Assembly: GCA_029978335.1 (NCBI GenBank)
Contig: JAPOJQ010000013.1
Span: forward strand, 1 to 42,694
Length of the DNA stretch: 42,694 nt
Source of the DNA: Actinomycetota bacterium
GTDB lineage: Bacteria; Actinomycetota; Acidimicrobiia; Acidimicrobiales; Ilumatobacteraceae
Direction of reading: 5' to 3'
Shown here: positions 16,008 to 23,709 of the stretch, piece after piece
How positions within the stretch are numbered: the stretch's first letter is position 1
Layout of the letters: the number at the start of each line of letters is the position of its first letter
Notes under the pieces: model-generated
Told to the model about the DNA's origin: nothing
Databases searched by the model: none
What the model saw: only the letters and a program-made list of their open reading frames with translations
Program-made: the position numbers and the translations under genes

Positions 16008-16723
16008 TGGTCTGTTACCGCAGTGATGAGCTCTGGGCTTTCGTTGCGGGCGTCGTTGACCTCGACGCCAACTTCGTATTCGGTCAGGGTCGCTACCGAT
16101 GCCGGCTGTAGGAGATGGTCGAGGAGATCGCGCGCTTCGCCCGGCGCAGCGTGCAGCCACACCTCGGCCATCTCTCGATCGATGATGACCGGCATCCGAT
16201 CGTGAATCGGGGCCATGAGCTCATTGGCTGAGGTGGTCAACAGACACACGGTCCGCAGCGCACCGCCATGGTCTGGACCTGACCAATCGGCACCAATCCC
16301 GGCGAGCAGTAGCGGAGCGTTGCTCGCGGATCGAAAGAGATGTGGCCGTTTGGCGGGGCGGCCGCTGGCGGTGCGGGGACCGTCGGGTGTTGCCGGCGCC
16401 CACTCGTAGAACCCATCGATGGGAACGAGACAGCGACCGTGTCGCATCGAATCTCGAAATGACGGCCGATCCCACGCCGTTTCGCTTCGAGCATTCGATA
16501 GGCGTGCAGCGATTGACGGATCTTTCGCCCATCTCGGCACCAGGCCCCAACGACGTGTGACAAGGCAACGAGCAGTACCGTCAGCTTCGATCACCGCGAC
16601 CGAGGCTGAGGGCGCAATGTTGTACCTCGGGGAAAGATCATCGACGCTCAGGTCAGTGACGGTGATGTCAAACAACTCGGCCAGGACCTCGGGTCGGGTC
16701 GTCTGGACAAAACGGCCGCACAT
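15986..16723 (-). CDS. SOS response-associated peptidase (SRAP / YedK-HMCES family)
   Basis: A 245-residue SRAP protein. The family shields abasic sites in single-stranded DNA by a thiazolidine cross-link through the N-terminal cysteine. All key parts are present: MCGRF with C2, NIAPS, ARSET (glutamate) and HDRMPVII (histidine). The initiator methionine must be removed to expose C2. It starts 3 bases after the SMP-30 gene's stop, so it is probably the last gene of the TauD - SMP-30 - SRAP transcript. That grouping looks metabolically unrelated. Confidence 0.95.
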   Translation of the reverse strand: MCGRFVQTTRPEVLAELFDITVTDLSVDDLSPRYNIAPSASVAVIEADGTARCLVTRRWGLVPRWAKDPSIAARLSNARSETAWDRPSFRDSMRHGRCLVPIDGFYEWAPATPDGPRTASGRPAKRPHLFRSASNAPLLLAGIGADWSGPDHGGALRTVCLLTTSANELMAPIHDRMPVIIDREMAEVWLHAAPGEARDLLDHLLQPASVATLTEYEVGVEVNDARNESPELITAVTDHPPTTLF

Positions 16724-16726
16724 CGA

Positions 16727-17581
16727 TTACGGCAGTCCAGCGCCCGGAACGTCGACGCGCGCCACTTCAATCCGACCGGTAGCGGTTCCCGCCACGCGAC
16801 TCGGGGACGTGCCCTTTGATGTCAGCACGTAGAGCGTCCGCCGGTCCTCTCCCCCGAGTGCGCACGCCACCGCTGAGCGGTCGGTTGCGATTTCATCGAG
16901 GATCTCTCCCCCTTCGGCAACCCGTGTGACGGCCCGATTCACAGGATCAGCAAACCAAATTGCTCCTTCGGCGTCGAGGCAACAACCGTCGGGTACCCGA
17001 TCGCCAAGATCGGCCCAGAGTCGACGATCGACGGGCATCCCTGATTCGTCGATGCGATACGCGCTGTAGCGACGGCCAAACGACTCCCCCACGATCAACG
17101 TCGACCCATCGGGCGTGACGACCGCACCGTTGGGAAACCAGAGCTCGTCATCGGTGATGCGAATCGAACCATCAGGGGCGACGACCACGAGATGTGTGGG
17201 ACGTGGCTCATCAGGTGGATCGCCGTGCAGGTCAAATCCGAAGATCGATACATACGCCGTTCCGTCTGGTCCGACGACAAGGTCATTGCAGTCATGGGTG
17301 GAAACACTGCTCAGGTCTGCGTGAGTGACGAGTGAGTCGCCATTGGCACGCAGTACGGATCGATCGGCCATTGAGACGATGAGCATGGTGCCATCGGGCA
17401 TCCATCCCAGCCCTGACGGTCGGCCGTCAACGGTCCATCGACGGGTTTCAATGCCATCGGAGCTGAGCGTGAAGACCCCGTGCCGGTAGAAGTCGCTGAA
17501 CCACAGTTGGTTGTCGTGCCAGCGTGGCCCTTCACCAAAGTCGATTCCGGTATGGACGACATCGAGGCGTGGCTCGATCAT
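16727..17581 (-). CDS. SMP-30 / gluconolactonase-type beta-propeller hydrolase
   Basis: A 284-residue SMP-30/gluconolactonase/LRE-like protein, a six-bladed propeller that uses a divalent metal to hydrolyse lactones. Family marks are GEGPRWHDNQLWFSD near the start (metal-binding glutamate) and PDGCCLDAEGAIWFADP in the later blades. The frame extends to 17614, but ATG 17581 gives the family N-terminus and overlaps the TauD gene's stop by 4 bases. Co-expression with a 2-oxoglutarate dioxygenase suggests a small catabolic pair. The natural substrate is unknown. Confidence 0.88.
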   Translation of the reverse strand: MIEPRLDVVHTGIDFGEGPRWHDNQLWFSDFYRHGVFTLSSDGIETRRWTVDGRPSGLGWMPDGTMLIVSMADRSVLRANGDSLVTHADLSSVSTHDCNDLVVGPDGTAYVSIFGFDLHGDPPDEPRPTHLVVVAPDGSIRITDDELWFPNGAVVTPDGSTLIVGESFGRRYSAYRIDESGMPVDRRLWADLGDRVPDGCCLDAEGAIWFADPVNRAVTRVAEGGEILDEIATDRSAVACALGGEDRRTLYVLTSKGTSPSRVAGTATGRIEVARVDVPGAGLP

Positions 17582-18417
17582 TGCGGCTGCTCCCCGGCCA
17601 ACGTGATGCGCCACATTTCGCGCCGGAAGCCGGCGTAATCATCGATCGCGTAGTGCTGTGTGACTCGGTTGTCCCACATGGTCAACGTTCCCTTTTGCCA
17701 TCGAACTCGGCAGGAGAAATCGATCTTTCGACTGTGGCGGAACAAGAACTCAAGGATGGCATGCGCCTCGTCGTCCGCCATTCCGTCGATGCCGATCGTG
17801 TAGACCTCGTTGACGAAGAGCGATTCGACGCCTGTTATCGGATGGACCCGCACCATGGGATGACACAGGGTGCGCAAGGCTGATTCGTCGCCTTTGATGT
17901 CCATTGAACGATTCGGATCGGATTGGCCGAAGGTTCCGCGCGGCCCGTATGACCGCCGTGCCGAGTGCACGCCGTTCAGTCCACGCAGGAGCGACTGCAT
18001 GGCCGGCGACAGTGCCGCAAACGCTGCGGTTTGGCTGATGAACGCCGTATCGCCGCCGTACGGCGGAATGTCAACGCCATAGAGCAGCGTCGCGGACGGC
18101 GGCTGTTCCTGGAAACTCCAATCGCTGTGCCAGCCGCTGCCAAAGAGCGGGCCTTGCTCGTCAGGTTGCCGCAGGAGCCGCAGGACATCGGGGTGACCGT
18201 CCATTGGCGTGATGTAGGGCGTGTCGCCGAAGGTGCCGAACTGGAGAGCGAATGCCTCAAACTCGTCGATGCTGAGGACTTGGTCACGGAAACTCAGCAC
18301 CTGGTGCTGCGCGAACGCTGCTTCGATACCTCGGAGTTCATCCGGATCAAGCGGGCGGGAAAGGTCGATATCGGTGACGTCAGCGCCGAATCGGCCGGTA
18401 AGCGGCGACACGATCAT
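17578..18417 (-). CDS. TauD/TfdA-family 2-oxoglutarate-dependent dioxygenase
   Basis: A 279-residue Fe(II)/2-oxoglutarate dioxygenase. The facial triad is H97 and D99 in GWHSDWSF and a distal histidine at about 255 in TMWDNRVTQHYAIDDY; the C-terminal arginines (FRREMWR) should bind 2-oxoglutarate. Relatives act on taurine, other sulfonates, alkyl sulfates, 2,4-D or carnitine-like acids; the substrate here cannot be told. ATG 18417 lies 6 bases after a TACGGT box; the open frame continues upstream into a hairpin and is rejected. First gene of a likely three-gene unit. Confidence 0.9.
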   Translation of the reverse strand: MIVSPLTGRFGADVTDIDLSRPLDPDELRGIEAAFAQHQVLSFRDQVLSIDEFEAFALQFGTFGDTPYITPMDGHPDVLRLLRQPDEQGPLFGSGWHSDWSFQEQPPSATLLYGVDIPPYGGDTAFISQTAAFAALSPAMQSLLRGLNGVHSARRSYGPRGTFGQSDPNRSMDIKGDESALRTLCHPMVRVHPITGVESLFVNEVYTIGIDGMADDEAHAILEFLFRHSRKIDFSCRVRWQKGTLTMWDNRVTQHYAIDDYAGFRREMWRITLAGEQPQ

Positions 18418-18423
18418 GCGCGG

Positions 18424-18429
18424 ACCGTA
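18424..18429 (-). promoter_or_regulatory. Leaderless -10 box for the TauD-type gene
   Basis: On the minus strand, TACGGT is followed by 6 bases and then ATG 18417. Confidence 0.5.
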
Positions 18430-18441
18430 GCACCGCAGTGA

Positions 18442-18467
18442 TGCAGCCCTCCGCGTGGAGGGCTGCA
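18442..18467 (-). terminator. GC-rich hairpin after tRNA-Pro
   Basis: A perfect 11-base inverted repeat (TGCAGCCCTCC with GGAGGGCTGCA) around a 4-base loop, 4 bases beyond the tRNA CCA end. No U-tract follows on either strand. It probably ends or processes the tRNA transcript and insulates the TauD promoter. Confidence 0.5.
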
Positions 18468-18474
18468 CCCGTGG

Positions 18475-18549
18475 TCGGGCTGCCGAGATTCGAACTCGGG
18501 ACCTCTTGTCCCCCAGACAAGCGCGCTAACCAAGCTGCGCCACAGCCCG
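18475..18549 (-). tRNA. tRNA-Pro (anticodon GGG)
   Basis: A complete cloverleaf on the minus strand. The acceptor stem CGGGCTG pairs with CAGCCCG, the D arm is GCGC...GCGC, the anticodon stem CTTGT/ACAAG encloses loop CTGGGGG with anticodon GGG, and the T arm is CCGAG-TTCGAAT-CTCGG. Discriminator A is followed by an encoded CCA at 18472-18474. It lies 37 bases downstream of the small zinc-ribbon gene and may share the der transcript. Confidence 0.95.
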
Positions 18550-18586
18550 CATATGTGTCGGCGATGCTAACGGCCGCCGAGGACGT

Positions 18587-18796
18587 TCAGACGAAGAGGT
18601 CGACGATCCGCCACGTGAGGTAAGCGATCAGCGCAACAACGAGCAGTTTGAAGTGCCACGGTGTCCGCTCGTCCTCAGATGCAGACGCCGACCGTTCGTG
18701 ATCCTCGGCAATGTCGCGACCACACGTTGGGCACGTTCCGTCAGATCGCATCGCAGATGGGGTCCAGTACTTTGAACATGGTTCACACCACGGCAT
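18587..18796 (-). CDS. Small zinc-ribbon membrane protein
   Basis: A 69-residue protein. Two CxxC pairs (C4/C7 and C22/C25) form a probable zinc ribbon at the N-terminus, followed by an acidic linker and one C-terminal transmembrane helix (about residues 49-66: LLVVALIAYLTWRIVDLF). It begins 1 base after the der stop, so it is clearly the last protein gene of the DUF512-der unit. Similar tail-anchored zinc-ribbon proteins are common next to der in related actinobacteria by my recollection. Function unknown. Confidence 0.8.
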   Translation of the reverse strand: MPWCEPCSKYWTPSAMRSDGTCPTCGRDIAEDHERSASASEDERTPWHFKLLVVALIAYLTWRIVDLFV

Positions 18797-18797
18797 C

Positions 18798-20195
18798 TCA
18801 GCCCTGCTTCTTTCGAATCCGAATCTTGATTGGTGTGGCTCCAAAACCGAACTCCTCGCGAATGCGTCGTTCGAGGTAACGCACGTGGTGTGAGGGCAGT
18901 TCGCGGTTCACGAACAAGGTGAAGGTAGGTGGATCGGTCGCTCCCTGGACGGCGTACAGCACTTTGGCGCCGCCTCCGGCGGGCTGTGCCTGCTGGGCGG
19001 CCGCGATGACGCGGTTCACATCACGAGTCGGTACTCGACGGTGATACTGCTCGACCGCCTCGGTGAGCAGTGGGCGCAGGCGGTGAACGCCCTTGCCGGT
19101 GAGCGCCGATACGGCCAGAACCGGCGAGTCGCCTAGGAAGGCGAGGCGGCGAGCGACCTCGCTTCGACGCTGTTCACGCACCTCGGTGTCGTCGATGATC
19201 TCCCACTTGTTGAGCAGCACCACGATGGGACAACCTGCAGCATCAACTCGTTCGGCGAGCCGTTGGTCTTGTCCGGTGACCCCTTCGGTCGCGTCAATCA
19301 CGAGGATCGCGATGTCGGCATCGTCAATGGCCCGCAGCGCTCGCACCATCGAGTAGTACTCAGCGCTGTCGTCGATTTTTGCCCGGCGACGCATACCTGC
19401 GGTATCGACGAACACGATCGGGCCATCAGGGGTTTCAACGAGGGTATCGACCGCATCACGAGTGGTGCCCGCCATGTCGTGCACCACCGAGCGATCCTCC
19501 CCGACGAGACGGTTGAACAGCGTCGACTTACCGACATTGGGCCGACCAACGATGGCGACGCGCGGTGCATCTGGCGCTGACGTTGGAGCCTCATCGTCCA
19601 GCCACGGCTGGGACTCAGGTTCTGGAACGACCGCTCGATCGCCGAGCCGTTCGAGCACGACGTCGAGGAGATCGCCTGCACGTCGACCGTGTAGGGCGCT
19701 CACCGGCACCGGATCACCAAGCCCGAGCGAGAGGAAATCCCACAGCTCGCGTTCGCGGTGGTCATTGTCGGCTTTGTTGGCTACCACGAGCACGGGCACT
19801 TCCACGCGACGAAGCCAGTTGGCGATGGCATCGTCATCGCTGACGGTGCCAACGCTTGCGTCCACGACAAAGAGCACGAGGTCGGCCTCGCGAACAGCGG
19901 CTTCAACCTGTCGACTCACCTTGGCATCGAGCTCATTGCCTCCTGGCATCCATCCGCCCGTATCGATGACACGGAATGGCACACCGAGCCACTCGGCATC
20001 GAGTTCCTTGCGGTCTCGTGTAATCCCGGGACGGTCTTCAACAATTGCGGCTTGTTCGCCGACGATCCGGTTGAAGAGCGTGCTCTTGCCTACGTTGGGT
20101 CGACCGACGATGACGACCGCCGGTGGGGGCAGCGGCGAGTGGTCGGGCCCACGTTCAGCGTCGCTGTCGTGGGTGATGTCATGCTCATCGGTCAT
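18798..20195 (-). CDS. der: Ribosome biogenesis GTPase Der (EngA)
   Basis: An essential GTPase with two tandem G domains that matures the 50S subunit. Both P-loops read GRPNVGKSTLFNR (about residues 31 and 212), with DRPGITRD and MAGTTRD switch regions, DTGGW and DTAGM G3 motifs, and NKAD and NKWE G4 motifs. The C-terminal KH-like domain ends in a basic RIRKKQ tail. The length of 465 residues is usual. Its ATG overlaps the upstream DUF512 gene's stop by 4 bases. Confidence 0.98.
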   Translation of the reverse strand: MTDEHDITHDSDAERGPDHSPLPPPAVVIVGRPNVGKSTLFNRIVGEQAAIVEDRPGITRDRKELDAEWLGVPFRVIDTGGWMPGGNELDAKVSRQVEAAVREADLVLFVVDASVGTVSDDDAIANWLRRVEVPVLVVANKADNDHRERELWDFLSLGLGDPVPVSALHGRRAGDLLDVVLERLGDRAVVPEPESQPWLDDEAPTSAPDAPRVAIVGRPNVGKSTLFNRLVGEDRSVVHDMAGTTRDAVDTLVETPDGPIVFVDTAGMRRRAKIDDSAEYYSMVRALRAIDDADIAILVIDATEGVTGQDQRLAERVDAAGCPIVVLLNKWEIIDDTEVREQRRSEVARRLAFLGDSPVLAVSALTGKGVHRLRPLLTEAVEQYHRRVPTRDVNRVIAAAQQAQPAGGGAKVLYAVQGATDPPTFTLFVNRELPSHHVRYLERRIREEFGFGATPIKIRIRKKQG

Positions 20196-21610
20196 CGGGC
20201 ACCCTCCAGAGCGCGTCGAAGGGAATGTCCGTCAGTTGGGATGATGTCTACCGGTACTGGCAGGTCCTCGACGCTCATCCCATCGAGAAACACGCCGTCG
20301 TCGCTGAGACAGACATCGGGAAGAAGGTACCTGCGATCGAGTGGGGCATCGGCGAGCTGTCGGCTGAGATCGGCCCCGGTCATCAGCCCGGTCACACCCG
20401 TGTTCCCACCAAAGAACCGGTTCTCAATGGCCAGGATCTCGATGTTGTCATATCCAAGGCTCGCTACGAGTGGCGTCAATACGGCAGCACCCAGCGTGCC
20501 GGTCACAACGGTGATGCCCGATGAGTTGGTTGGCCCCACGGACCGCCGGGTGAGTCGAACCGGTTCGGCGCGAAGGCCCGTGTATGCAGCGGGGTTGGCG
20601 GGTGGCCGCTGAGGTCCGTCGACGGCGGCGAAAAAGCCCCGCACCGGCGACGTTGTCGACTCGACCTCACCGTTGAATTCAGCTTCAAAGGTTCTTGCCA
20701 TGCCGATGCCGTCTTCGTGCATTGGGCAGCCTTCATAGGTGTCGAGGACCGGAAAGGTGCGATCCGCCAATAAGTAGTACTCATCGGCTGCGAACACCAT
20801 GCGTCTGCCGCTCACGGTGAGGAAGATCTGCTGCCACTCATCGACCGTCTGCAGCACCGCTCGTGCCTCGCCCATCGTGTGCGGTCGCATCCTCGACTCT
20901 GGGTTGAACTTGGACACCCCAAGAGGAACGACGGCAACCGATGTCAGATCGGCGAAGTTGTCGGCGATGCCGAGCATCGTTCGCTCCAAGACGTCACCAT
21001 CGTTGAGGCCGGGGCACACCACGATCTGTCCCCGAACTTCGATTCCCGCGTCGAGAAGGGCACGGAGCCAACGCAAACTCATCGCTCCCCGACGATTGCG
21101 CAGCATCATGTTGCGGGCCTCAGGATCAATTGCATGGATGCTGACGTGCAGCGGTGAGAGGTGCTCGTCGATGACGCGTTCGAGATCCGCCTCGGTGAAT
21201 CTGGTCAACGTCGTGAAATTGCCGTAAAGAAAGCTCAGGCGATAGTCGTCGTCTTTGAGATAGAGGCTGCGCCGCATGCCTTTGGGCAACTGGTGGATGA
21301 AGCAGAATTCGCAATGGTTGTCGCACGTGCGTACCCGATCGAAGACGGCTGAGTGCACATCGATACCAATCGATTCGCCCTCGCGCTTGGGGATCTCGAT
21401 CTCAAATTCGCCGGTGTGGCGACGCACTTCAACTGTCGGATCGGCAACGTCGGTTGCCCACCGCCACTCGATGACATCACGCGGGCGTTGCCCATCGATG
21501 GACACGATGACGTCCCCTGGGAGGATTCCGGCACGGTGCGCGGGAGAACCCACCGTGACGTCGATGACGATCGGTGATTCCTCGTTGAGCGTGGCGGTAG
21601 ACCTCTTCAT
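20192..21610 (-). CDS. DUF512 protein with PDZ and radical-SAM-like domains
   Basis: A 472-residue DUF512-family protein. An N-terminal PDZ-like domain (about 12-75: GSPAHRAGILPGDVIVSIDG) is followed by a radical-SAM-type cluster motif, Cx3Cx2C at C96, C100 and C103 in RTCDNHCEFCFIHQLPKGMR, and then the DUF512 region with the GGNTGVTGLMTG segment. The family often precedes der across bacteria, as here, which hints at a ribosome- or tRNA-linked modification, but no reaction is established. ATG 21610 is chosen because it begins the conserved region; the open frame runs 560 bases further upstream across ispH and is a shadow there. Confidence 0.9.
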   Translation of the reverse strand: MKRSTATLNEESPIVIDVTVGSPAHRAGILPGDVIVSIDGQRPRDVIEWRWATDVADPTVEVRRHTGEFEIEIPKREGESIGIDVHSAVFDRVRTCDNHCEFCFIHQLPKGMRRSLYLKDDDYRLSFLYGNFTTLTRFTEADLERVIDEHLSPLHVSIHAIDPEARNMMLRNRRGAMSLRWLRALLDAGIEVRGQIVVCPGLNDGDVLERTMLGIADNFADLTSVAVVPLGVSKFNPESRMRPHTMGEARAVLQTVDEWQQIFLTVSGRRMVFAADEYYLLADRTFPVLDTYEGCPMHEDGIGMARTFEAEFNGEVESTTSPVRGFFAAVDGPQRPPANPAAYTGLRAEPVRLTRRSVGPTNSSGITVVTGTLGAAVLTPLVASLGYDNIEILAIENRFFGGNTGVTGLMTGADLSRQLADAPLDRRYLLPDVCLSDDGVFLDGMSVEDLPVPVDIIPTDGHSLRRALEGAR

Positions 21611-21661
21611 TAGCGACGGCGAGGCTACCCCGGGGCTGTGGCCGGATAACCTGCAGCCACC

Positions 21662-22708
21662 ATGCCGGTCGAACGCGTGTTGCTCGCCGAACCTCGAGGA
21701 TTCTGCGCCGGAGTTGAGATGGCCATCAAAGCGCTGGCGTGGATGGTCCGTTCCTTTGAGCCGCCGGTGTACTGCTACCACGAGATCGTTCACAACCGGA
21801 TCGTCGTTGACCGGTTCATTGAGCGCGGCGTGGTCTTCGTTGACTCGATTGACGAGGTGCCACCGGGCCGACCGATCATGCTGTCTGCTCATGGTTCGGC
21901 GCCTGAGGTGGTCGCAGCCGCTCGCGAACGGGGCTCCTTTGTCGTCGACTCGGTCTGTCCACTTGTGACGAAGGTCCACCACGAGGTGAAGGTTCGTTCG
22001 CAAAAGGGTTATCGCATCGTCTACGTGGGTCACGAGGGTCATGAGGAGGCTGTCGGCACGATGGCAGTGGCGCCGATGTCGATCAGTCGGGTGGAAACGA
22101 CCGACGAGGTTGACGCGCTTCCCATGTTCGATGAACCGGTGGCGCTTCTTGCCCAGACGACGCTCTCCCACCGCGACTGGGAGGGCGTGGCGACGCGGGT
22201 TCGTGAGCGATTCCCCGACGTATGGATGCCGGGGCGCAGCGATTTGTGCTTTGCAACCACGAATCGGCAGAGTTCGCTCCTCGCCATGGTTCCCGATTGT
22301 GACGCTGTCGTCATCATCGGATCCGCGAACTCGTCGAACACTCGAGCTCTCGAGCGCCTGGCGATTGAAGCCGGCTGCCCGAGGGTGCTTCGCATCAACG
22401 ATGCTGATGAACTCCCGGGTGATCTCGATGGCGTGGTTGGTGTGACGGCCGGTGCCTCAGCACCTGAAGAACTGGTGTCGGCGGTGTTGGAGGTGTTGGC
22501 ACCGTTGAATGGAGTTGACCTCGTGTCGGTGACTGATGAAGACGAATACTTTCCGCCGCCACGAAACATCCGTGAGCTTCAACATGCAATTGAGACAGCC
22601 GCCACGGCGATGACGGGTGGCAGCCTGATGGGCCGACCGCGGATGGATGACCGATTGTTGCCTGCGAGTGTGGTGCTTGCAGGTCTCGAGAACGAGGGAG
22701 CGCGATGA
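21662..22708 (+). CDS. ispH: 4-Hydroxy-3-methylbut-2-enyl diphosphate reductase
   Basis: The last enzyme of the MEP isoprenoid pathway: a 4Fe-4S (3+1) reductase making IPP and DMAPP from HMBPP. The three cluster cysteines are C15 (RGFCAGV), C99 (SVCPLVTK) and C196 (DLCFATTNRQ), and active-site motifs YHEIVHN, SAHG and IGSANSSNT are intact. It has 348 residues. The divergent space with the DUF512 gene is only 51 bases; a TAACCT box lies 9 bases before the ATG, so the leader is very short. The stop overlaps the next gene by 4 bases. Confidence 0.97.
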   Translation: MPVERVLLAEPRGFCAGVEMAIKALAWMVRSFEPPVYCYHEIVHNRIVVDRFIERGVVFVDSIDEVPPGRPIMLSAHGSAPEVVAAARERGSFVVDSVCPLVTKVHHEVKVRSQKGYRIVYVGHEGHEEAVGTMAVAPMSISRVETTDEVDALPMFDEPVALLAQTTLSHRDWEGVATRVRERFPDVWMPGRSDLCFATTNRQSSLLAMVPDCDAVVIIGSANSSNTRALERLAIEAGCPRVLRINDADELPGDLDGVVGVTAGASAPEELVSAVLEVLAPLNGVDLVSVTDEDEYFPPPRNIRELQHAIETAATAMTGGSLMGRPRMDDRLLPASVVLAGLENEGAR

Positions 22709-23121
22709 CGGAATTGGCCTCAACCCTTGACACCGTTCGGGTATCGCTCCACGTGCTCGCCGCCTCGATCTGGGTTGGCGGCCAGTTTGTTGTCGGTGGC
22801 GTGGTCAGCTCACTGCGAGCGACTCATCGCGATGCCTTGCCCCTGGTGGCGCGTGCGTTTGGACGCTTGGCGTGGCCGGCCTTTGCGGTGTTGGTGCTCA
22901 CAGGAATGTGGTCGCTCGCCGTCATCGACGTCACTTCAACCTCGACCGGGTACCAGGTGGCTGTCTTGGCCAAGGTGCTGATCGCGATTGCTGCCGGTGC
23001 CGCAGCAGCGATCCACTCGTATGGATCAACGCGTGCCGCCAAAGCCCTTGGTGGTGCTGCATCTGCCGTGTTGTCTGTGGTGGCTCTGGTGCTCGGCGTG
23101 TTGATTTCTTCGGGTACCTGA
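22705..23121 (+). CDS. CopD-like four-helix membrane protein
   Basis: A 138-residue integral membrane protein with four hydrophobic helices. HVLAASIWVGGQF in helix 1 resembles the copper-resistance CopD / DUF2269-type membrane domain, whose histidine and tryptophan are conserved. No metal role is proven. It is translationally coupled to ispH (ATGA) and followed 2 bases later by a secreted protein gene. A co-transcribed envelope function is inferred only from position. Confidence 0.75.
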   Translation: MTELASTLDTVRVSLHVLAASIWVGGQFVVGGVVSSLRATHRDALPLVARAFGRLAWPAFAVLVLTGMWSLAVIDVTSTSTGYQVAVLAKVLIAIAAGAAAAIHSYGSTRAAKALGGAASAVLSVVALVLGVLISSGT

Positions 23122-23123
23122 CG

Positions 23124-23654
23124 ATGCCGTTTGGGCGCTGGCGCTGGCTCATCGTTGCGACTGCAGTCGTGGCGGTCGCTTTGTCGGCGCTTCGCGATCG
23201 TGATCCGGTTCCCGCTACCTCGGCTGTCGTCACCGTGCCCACGGTGACACGCAGTGACCGCGATCCCGAGGCGGAGTTGTCGGCGATTCCTGACTGGTGT
23301 CAGCCACTGCTGGATCTCGATGGGAGCGAGAGCGCACTCGCAGTGGCCGAGGTGTTTGCCCAGGCAGCTGGCGTAGCTCCGGTGACCGTTGGACTGGATC
23401 TTCTCGAGGCCAGCACGGTGCTTCGAGGCGAGGAGCAGTCAACCACTTCGGCGACGTTGTCGATTCCATCCTCAGCTGTTGACGGTGATGCCGAGGACTT
23501 CGACGCCGAGGGTCGAACACCTGAGGACGATGTGTTGACGCGAGTTGCTGACCACATCGATTCGGTCTGTCGACGGGTGTCGACGAACCCACTGCCGCCC
23601 GCAGTTGACCCCGAGGTTGATGTGGGCGTGTCGACGTCAACGATCGCAAACTGA
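23124..23654 (+). CDS. Secreted or membrane-anchored hypothetical protein
   Basis: A 176-residue protein with a short basic start and one N-terminal hydrophobic helix (about residues 8-23) lacking a lipobox cysteine, so a signal anchor or cleaved signal peptide. The rest is acidic and Ser/Thr-rich, with two cysteines (C59 in PDWCQPLLDL and a later one in DSVCRRVS) that could form a disulfide. No domain is recognised. It begins 2 bases after the CopD-like gene's stop. The ATG at 23124 was chosen from that spacing; the longer frame back to 22872 overlaps the CopD-like gene. Confidence 0.65.
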   Translation: MPFGRWRWLIVATAVVAVALSALRDRDPVPATSAVVTVPTVTRSDRDPEAELSAIPDWCQPLLDLDGSESALAVAEVFAQAAGVAPVTVGLDLLEASTVLRGEEQSTTSATLSIPSSAVDGDAEDFDAEGRTPEDDVLTRVADHIDSVCRRVSTNPLPPAVDPEVDVGVSTSTIAN

Positions 23655-23696
23655 ATTTCACCGATACCGGTTGGGAGCCCCAAGGCTCTTGGCGGC

Positions 23697-23702
23697 TACG
23701 TT
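23697..23702 (+). promoter_or_regulatory. Leaderless -10 box for the acyl-CoA synthetase gene
   Basis: TACGTT is followed by 7 bases and then ATG 23710. Confidence 0.5.
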
Positions 23703-23709
23703 TCGGGTC

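Noticed and set aside
19462-20612. Plus-strand frames of 260 and 284 residues
   Set aside because: Antisense to der and the DUF512 gene; their Ser/Arg-rich composition is typical of shadows.
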